A stretch of 9,280 bases of DNA from NCBI GenBank assembly GCA_019348475.1, contig JAHWJJ010000153.1, forward strand, positions 1-9,280. The letters run 5' to 3'. Of the stretch, positions 5,784 through 9,280 are shown one piece after another. Source of the DNA: Gemmatimonadota bacterium. GTDB lineage: Bacteria > Gemmatimonadota > Gemmatimonadetes > Longimicrobiales > Longimicrobiaceae. How positions within the stretch are numbered: the first letter of the stretch is position 1; every line of letters starts with the position of its first letter. Below the pieces are notes generated by a model that was not told where the DNA came from, ran no database searches, and was given only the letters and a program-made list of their open reading frames with translations. The position numbers and the translations under genes are program-made.

Positions 5784-5800
5784 CCGGACGTCCGGACGTC
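5784..5800. repeat. Overlapping perfect palindromes directly behind the stop codon
   Basis: CCGGACGTCCGG (5784-5795) and GACGTCCGGACGTC (5787-5800) are each perfect self-complementary palindromes. They arise from two overlapping copies of GGACGTC. They begin on the first base after the TAG of the 450-residue protein. A further hairpin, AGGCGG (5803-5808) with CCGCCT (5817-5822), follows. Confidence 0.6.
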
Positions 5801-5835
5801 GAAGGCGGGGTGACTTCCGCCTCCTGATCGTCACA

Positions 5836-5882
5836 CGCCTCCCACGGCGACCCGGGCTTGTGCCGGGACGCCGTGGGAGGCG
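5836..5882 (+). terminator. Strong stem-loop terminator, 14-bp outer stem
   Basis: CGCCTCCCACGGCG (5836-5849) pairs without mismatch with CGCCGTGGGAGGCG (5869-5882). Inside the 19-nt loop a further CCCGG/CCGGG stem (5851-5855 with 5863-5867) can stack. It lies 52 nt behind the stop codon of the 450-residue protein. No T-run follows, so strict intrinsic termination is not proven. It should nonetheless separate this gene from the P450. Confidence 0.65.
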
Positions 5883-6128
5883 GGCGTCGTCGTCCAGATC
5901 GTGAGCTTGCGGCCGAGCCGGCGCCGGGCGTTCCGCATCGGTTCTGCCGGTCAACCGCGGAGCGCCCGGGGAGAACGGCGCCCGCGGCGGTCAGGCGCAC
6001 GGCGGCGGACCGTCGGCCTGCGTAGCCGCCGGGGTGGGTGCGCTCCACGGTGGATGACGACAACCTTCGCCGGCATCATCGATCCCGTTATCATGACCGG
6101 CGACGTCAATCCCATGATGATGAGAGCC

Positions 6129-7337
6129 ATGCCGATCCCGCCGTTCAACATCGCCGACCCGCGCTTCAAGGCGGACCCGTATCCCACCTACACGCGGCTG
6201 CGGGAGGAGGCGCCGGTGCACCGGACGGCGCTGGGGCGCAGGCGCGGCGCCTGGCTGCTGACGCGCTACGACGACGTGGACGCGCTGCTGCGGGACCCGC
6301 GCTTCGCCAAAAACCCGGCGAACGCCCGCGGCGAAGGCGGGGGCGGCGACGCCATGTGGATGCCGCCGTTCCTGCGGCCGCTCGCGCGCAACATGCTGGA
6401 CCTGGACGCGCCCGACCACACCCGGCTGCGGGGCCTGGTGCAGAAGGCGTTCACCTCGCGCATGGTGGAGGCGCAGCGCCCGCGCATCCAGGCGCTGGTG
6501 GACGAGCTGCTGGGGCGGGCGCGGCGGAACGGAAGGATCGAGTTGGTGGGCGAGTTCGCGCTCCCCATCCCCCTCACCATCATCTCCGAACTGCTGGGCG
6601 TTCCGCCGGCGGACCAGCAGCGCTTTCACCGGTGGACCACGCGCATCCTTTCCGCCAGCGGCCCCGCGGATCTGCTCGCGCTGCTGCCGTCGGTGTGGAT
6701 GCTGTTCCGGTACCTGCGCCGCCTGTTCGCCGCCCGCCGCGCCGAGCCGCGCGACGACCTGATCACCGCCCTGGTGCAGGCGGAGGAGGAGGGGGATCGG
6801 CTGGACGAGGACGAGCTGCTGGGGATGGTGTTCCTGCTGCTGGCCGCCGGCCACGAGACCACGGTGAACCTGATCGGGAGCGCGGCGCTGGCGCTGCTGC
6901 GGCACCCGGACCAGGCGGCGGCGCTGCGCGCGGACCCGTCGCTCATCCGGACGGCGGTGGAGGAGCTGGCGCGCTTTACCAGCCCGGTGGAGCTGGCGAC
7001 GGAGCGCTACGCGCGCGACGACCTGAAGCTGCACGGCGTGCGCATCCGGCGAGGAGAGATGGTGCTGGGGGTGATCGGCTCGGCCAACCGCGACCCGGCG
7101 CACTTCGACCATCCGGACACGCTGCGGCTGGCGCGCGAGCCCAACCGGCACCTGGCGTTCGGCATCGGCGCACACTACTGCCTGGGCGCGCCGCTCGCGC
7201 GCCTGGAGACGCAGCTCGCCATCGGCGCGCTGCTGGAGTGCGCGCCGGGGTTGCGGCTGACGGTGGCCGCGGAGGCGCTGCGCTGGCGCAGGCACGCCTT
7301 TCTCCGCGGCCTGCGCGAGCTTCCGCTGGCGCTTTGA
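6129..7337 (+). CDS. Cytochrome P450 (bacterial class I type)
   Basis: A soluble heme-thiolate monooxygenase of 402 residues when started at the ATG at 6129, the usual length for bacterial CYPs. All hallmark motifs are intact. The I-helix oxygen-activation motif is AGHETT (240-245), ExxR in the K-helix is ELAR (279-282), and the heme loop is FGIGAHYCLG (344-353) with the axial cysteine at 351. The N-terminus MPIPPFNIADPRFKADPYP and the C-helix HTRLRGLVQKAFT are typical of the CYP107-like and actinobacterial-type families. It would insert one oxygen atom into an organic substrate using electrons from a ferredoxin and reductase; neither is encoded in the window. The substrate is unknown. The start was chosen by fit to family N-termini. 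In-frame ATGs at 6120, 6117, 6114, 6093 and 6054 are alternatives, none with a clear ribosome binding site (GAGAG lies just ahead of 6129). A strong hairpin at 5836 separates it from the gene upstream. Confidence 0.93.
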   Translation: MPIPPFNIADPRFKADPYPTYTRLREEAPVHRTALGRRRGAWLLTRYDDVDALLRDPRFAKNPANARGEGGGGDAMWMPPFLRPLARNMLDLDAPDHTRLRGLVQKAFTSRMVEAQRPRIQALVDELLGRARRNGRIELVGEFALPIPLTIISELLGVPPADQQRFHRWTTRILSASGPADLLALLPSVWMLFRYLRRLFAARRAEPRDDLITALVQAEEEGDRLDEDELLGMVFLLLAAGHETTVNLIGSAALALLRHPDQAAALRADPSLIRTAVEELARFTSPVELATERYARDDLKLHGVRIRRGEMVLGVIGSANRDPAHFDHPDTLRLAREPNRHLAFGIGAHYCLGAPLARLETQLAIGALLECAPGLRLTVAAEALRWRRHAFLRGLRELPLAL

Positions 7338-7404
7338 CCGGGGGGAGGAAAGTCGGGATACCGCGAGTAGGACGTGGGGGCGCAGGCCACCAGACCGGCG
7401 AGTG

Positions 7405-7472
7405 GATTCCTCGGTCCGCGCCAGGCGATGTGCCGGCAGCACAGGCCGGTGCGGCGCCTCCTTCGGAATGAC
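7405..7472. repeat. Foldable intergenic element between convergent genes
   Basis: Nested inverted repeats fold this 64-68-nt segment into one long imperfect hairpin: ATTCC (7406-7410) with GGAAT (7465-7469), GCGCC (7418-7422) with GGCGC (7453-7457) and CCGGC (7433-7437) with GCCGG (7445-7449). The left end GATTCCTCGGTC is repeated exactly at 1371-1382. It lies between the 3' ends of the P450 and the thioesterase, so it could serve as a two-way terminator. It looks like a REP/MITE-like dispersed intergenic repeat. No U-tract is present. Confidence 0.5.
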
Positions 7473-7522
7473 GGACTCCATCCGGATTCAGTAACAGACG
7501 GGCTTGTCCTCGCCTCAGGGGG

Positions 7523-7990
7523 CTACCCCCGCCGGCGGACGAGCGAGGGGAGATCCTCGTAGTCGGCGGTGCGGGGCAGGGACTGGAGAATGGACGCGAG
7601 CCCGGCCGGCGGGGCGATGGGCTTGCGCGTGTCCAGGTCCATCCACCCGCCCTGGATGGTGAGCACCGCCGCCTCGCGTCCGTCGGAGCGCAGCACGTCC
7701 TGGTGCACCCGCCAATGCGAGACGTCGGGCGACAGCCCCGCGCAGCGGACGGTCACCCCTACCTCGTCGCCAAAGAGCACTTCGCGCTTGTAGCGGATCT
7801 CCTCGCGCATCATCACCGGCCCAAAGCGCAGCGCCTCCAGCCGCGCCTGGTCGAACCCGTGCGCCGCCAGCAGGCGAAAGCGGGCGTGGGTGGCGTAATC
7901 GCTGAAGGCGGTGTTCCGCACGTGCCGGTTGCCGTCCAGGTCCGACCAGCGCACCTCGAAGCGGCATTCGAACCACTCGCCGTCCGACAT
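7523..7990 (-). CDS. 4HBT-type hot-dog acyl-CoA thioesterase
   Basis: A 155-residue protein with the N-terminal signature VRWSDLDGNRHVRNTAFSDY (13-32), the 4-hydroxybenzoyl-CoA thioesterase / YbgC / FadM pattern D-x-D-x-x-G/N-x-H-V. Asp19 lines up with the catalytic Asp of the family (Asp17 in the Pseudomonas enzyme). The central long helix (TAFSDYATHARFRLLAAHGF) is followed by the expected beta strands (IRYKREVLFGDEVGVTVRCAGLS, SHWRVHQDVLRSDGREAAVLTIQGGWMDLDTRKP). It should hydrolyse an acyl-CoA thioester in the cytoplasm; the acyl chain cannot be deduced. The ATG at 7990 has GAGG four bases upstream. The GNAT gene ends 78 bp ahead on the same strand, so co-transcription is possible but not shown. 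Confidence 0.88.
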   Translation of the reverse strand: MSDGEWFECRFEVRWSDLDGNRHVRNTAFSDYATHARFRLLAAHGFDQARLEALRFGPVMMREEIRYKREVLFGDEVGVTVRCAGLSPDVSHWRVHQDVLRSDGREAAVLTIQGGWMDLDTRKPIAPPAGLASILQSLPRTADYEDLPSLVRRRG

Positions 7991-8068
7991 CTTACCTCGT
8001 TCGTGGGCGGTTTGCGGCTGCGCATCGCGTCAAAAACCGGAGCCGGGGATCGCACCAGCCCGCGCGCA

Positions 8069-8530
8069 TCAGGCGGGCGCCGGCGGACGGGCGGAGGGCG
8101 CGTACACGCCGCGGTGCACGCGCTCCATCGACCGCTCGGGATGGGCCAGCGGCGTAAAGCCGAACTGCGCGTAGAGTCCGTGCGCGTCGTTGGTCAGCAG
8201 CGACCACCGCCGCAGCCCCTGCAGATCGGGATGCGCCGTGACGGCCTCCATCATCCACTTCCCGAGCCCGCGCCCGCGGTACGCCTGCAGCACGTAGACG
8301 TCCGCCAGGTACGCGTACGTGGCGCGGTCCGTCACGGCGCGCGCGAACGCCACCTGCGCCGCGCCGTCGAAGACGCCGACGCACAACGAGTGCTGGATGG
8401 CGCGCGCCACCACCTCGCGCGGAATGCCGCGCGCCCAGTACGACTCGCCGCTCAGGTACGCGTGGACGGCGTCCACGTCCATCTCTTCCGTCAGCGTCGA
8501 CAGGCGCAGCGTGCCGCGGACGTCGGTCAT
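8069..8530 (-). CDS. GNAT family N-acetyltransferase
   Basis: A 153-residue single-domain acetyltransferase. Motif A, the acetyl-CoA pyrophosphate loop, is clear: YLADVYVLQAYRGRGLGKWM (74-93), with R/Q-x-x-G-x-G as YRGRGLG. It is followed by the expected helix and, further on, LLTNDAHGLYAQFGF (111-125), the motif B region whose Tyr120 is the likely general acid. This layout, with a short N-terminal YWARGIPREVV (31-41), matches the small bacterial GNATs of the YjdJ/PA4866-like 'sterile' group whose acceptors are mostly unknown. The C-terminal tail is Pro/Ala-rich. The ATG at 8530 has no strong ribosome binding site. The gene is transcribed away from the small-protein gene at 8657, with 126 bp between them. 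Confidence 0.88.
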   Translation of the reverse strand: MTDVRGTLRLSTLTEEMDVDAVHAYLSGESYWARGIPREVVARAIQHSLCVGVFDGAAQVAFARAVTDRATYAYLADVYVLQAYRGRGLGKWMMEAVTAHPDLQGLRRWSLLTNDAHGLYAQFGFTPLAHPERSMERVHRGVYAPSARPPAPA

Positions 8531-8656
8531 GGGACGATCAGGTGGTGATCCGGAAAGGCGCGCAGGCCTGCCACTTGCGGTGAAACAAAAAGCGCGGGCG
8601 TATCCGCGGCGCGGGTGTCATCCTTTACGCACTCCACTCACAGCCCGGGAGGACTC
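8531..8656. promoter_or_regulatory. Divergent intergenic region
   Basis: These 126 bp separate the GNAT gene (minus) from the small-protein gene (plus) and must hold both promoters if neither lies inside coding DNA. The only loose plus-strand match is TTGCGG (8575-8580) with GCGTAT (8598-8603) at 17-bp spacing, around an A-rich patch (AAACAAAAA). No palindrome stands out. Confidence 0.3.
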
Positions 8657-8863
8657 ATGGGCGGCAACAAGATCGCGTACAAGGAAGCGTTCGAACAGGC
8701 CCGGTCCGGCAAGCGGCGGTCGCTGCTGCAGCGGCTGCTGCTTCCGTTCCAGGACCACTACACCCGGACCTCGCGCGAGCAGGGCGAGCGCGACGGCGCC
8801 GCGGCGCGCGACGAAGCGGCCTCCAGGGCGGGAAGCTCGCCCACGGCCGGCACGGCAAACTGA
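8657..8863 (+). CDS. Small basic protein of 68 residues, unknown function
   Basis: A 68-residue protein I do not recognise. The start at 8657 is supported by a good Shine-Dalgarno (GGGAGGA, 8647-8653), whereas an in-frame ATG at 8615 lacks one. The N-terminal half (IAYKEAFEQARSGKRRSLLQ, then RLLLPFQDHYTR) reads as a basic amphipathic helix with a KRR cluster (19-21) next to LLQRLLLPF. The C-terminal half (SREQGERDGAAARDEAASRA) is charged, Ala/Gly-rich and probably disordered. There is no signal peptide or cysteine. The ribosome binding site and the terminator at 8871 directly behind it argue for a real, independently transcribed gene. Membrane or nucleic-acid binding would fit the charge pattern, but this is only a guess. 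Confidence 0.65.
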   Translation: MGGNKIAYKEAFEQARSGKRRSLLQRLLLPFQDHYTRTSREQGERDGAAARDEAASRAGSSPTAGTAN

Positions 8864-8902
8864 CAGGCGTGCCCCGGCGGCACAGCCGGGGCCCTGTCCT
8901 TT
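8864..8902 (+). terminator. Intrinsic terminator of the small-protein gene
   Basis: GCCCCGGC (8871-8878) and GCCGGGGC (8885-8892) form a perfect 8-bp stem with a 6-nt loop. An outer CAGG (8864-8867) / CCTG (8893-8896) stem extends it across a 3-nt bulge. It starts on the first base after the TGA and is followed by TCCTTTCTC, a degraded T-tract. It is the most terminator-like structure in the window. Confidence 0.75.
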
Positions 8903-8905
8903 CTC

Positions 8906-9280
8906 GTGCCCCGACAGGTGAACGCCCCTGCCGCGCAGTGCTACGCGTGGTGGCGCGGGCTGACGAACCTCCCGCAGATCATGCCGGATGTGGAGCAGGT
9001 CGTGCCCAAGCACGGCAGCACGCAGGTCACGCACTGGAAGGTGCACGGCCCGCTCGGCAGGACCGTCGAGTGGGACGCGACCATCGTCGAAGACGTGCCG
9101 AACACCCGCATCGCCTGGGCCACCGAGGACAGCAGCGCCGCGGACGTGAAGAACGCCGGCGCGGTCCGCTTCGACGACCACGGCGCCAGCACCGGTATCG
9201 AGGTCAGCCTGCAGTACGACCCGCCCGGCGGGGTGCTCGGCGACCGCTGGCAGAAGCGCTCGCTGCTCCTTTTCACTCAG
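8906..9280 (+). CDS. SRPBCC (polyketide cyclase/dehydrase-like) protein, 3' end outside window
   Basis: An open frame of 125 codons that runs off the window without a stop. It matches the SRPBCC cyclase/dehydrase group related to coenzyme-Q-binding COQ10-like proteins. VNAPAAQCYAWWRGLTNLPQ (5-24) fits the 'VxxPxxxVYxxWrdfenlPxfM' start, followed by MPDVEQVV. Then comes THWKVHGPLGRTVEWDATIVED (42-63), PNTRIAWAT (65-73), NAGAVRF (83-89) and YDPPGGVLGD (104-113), in family order. These domains form a hydrophobic cavity that binds lipids or polyketides. The first in-frame start is a GTG at 8906 with no ribosome binding site, only 13 nt behind the terminator stem, and it leaves a first strand about four residues shorter than usual. 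The 5' end may be truncated, or translation may begin at an unusual codon. It is in the same frame as the small protein upstream, with only that gene's TGA between them. Confidence 0.75.
   Translation, partial: MPRQVNAPAAQCYAWWRGLTNLPQIMPDVEQVVPKHGSTQVTHWKVHGPLGRTVEWDATIVEDVPNTRIAWATEDSSAADVKNAGAVRFDDHGASTGIEVSLQYDPPGGVLGDRWQKRSLLLFTQ

Larger units (their letters stand above)
5784..6128 (+). other. Non-coding gap with palindromes and hairpins
   Basis: This stretch of 345 bp lies between the 450-residue protein and the P450. Its first 100 bp are dense in inverted repeats (below). The stretch 5890-6128 shows no clear structure or promoter. The P450 frame is open back to 5901, so its exact start is uncertain and part of this region might be coding. 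Confidence 0.55.

Noticed and set aside
5991..7481. Long open frame of 496 codons on the minus strand
   Set aside because: It is antisense to the P450, is Arg/Gln/His-rich with no family likeness, and arises from high-GC codon usage.
8618..9181. Open frame of 187 codons on the minus strand
   Set aside because: It spans antisense to the small protein, the terminator and the SRPBCC gene and shows no recognisable domain.

Overview
This is a GC-rich (about 70% by eye) stretch of bacterial chromosome. It carries mostly single metabolic or housekeeping-type genes separated by hairpin-rich intergenic DNA. The codon usage, frequent GTG starts and the style of the intergenic repeats (for example GATTCCTCGGTC and CGCGGAGGG units) suggest a Gemmatimonadota-like genome such as Longimicrobium. 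That placement is an impression only; Myxococcota or another high-GC phylum is not excluded. No rRNA, tRNA, CRISPR array, transposase or phage gene was found.

Layout: (1) 64-1179, plus strand, an AI-2E/PerM-type membrane transporter. (2) 1180-1497, non-coding, with a triple 9-mer repeat and a terminator-like hairpin. (3) 1498-3747, minus strand, three genes read right to left: a class I SAM methyltransferase (GTG start at 3747), a PduO-type cob(I)alamin adenosyltransferase 10 bp after it, and, after a 239-bp gap, a DoxX-like four-helix membrane protein. (4) 3748-4430, a 683-bp non-coding region, partly AT-richer than its surroundings, with palindromes, a TTGACA box and a highly structured leader. 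(5) 4431-5783, plus strand, a 450-residue protein of unrecognised family, rich in Ser/Thr/Gln/Asn/Ala and compositionally unlike its neighbours, followed by nested palindromes and a 14-bp-stem hairpin. (6) 6129-7337, plus strand, a complete class I-type bacterial cytochrome P450. (7) 7523-8530, minus strand, a GNAT acetyltransferase followed by a 4HBT hot-dog thioesterase. (8) 8657-8863, plus strand, a 68-residue basic small protein with a good ribosome binding site and a strong terminator. (9) 8906 to the window edge, plus strand, the N-terminal 125 codons of an SRPBCC (polyketide cyclase/dehydrase, coenzyme-Q-binding-like) protein, starting right behind that terminator.

How the genes work together: only the methyltransferase/adenosyltransferase pair and perhaps the GNAT/thioesterase pair look co-transcribed. 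The others seem to be independent units with their own terminators. The most unusual part is 3850-5890: the unrecognised 450-residue protein with tandem operator-like palindromes and a roughly 330-nt leader whose distant segments can pair in alternative ways. No complete multi-gene novel system can be demonstrated from the sequence alone.
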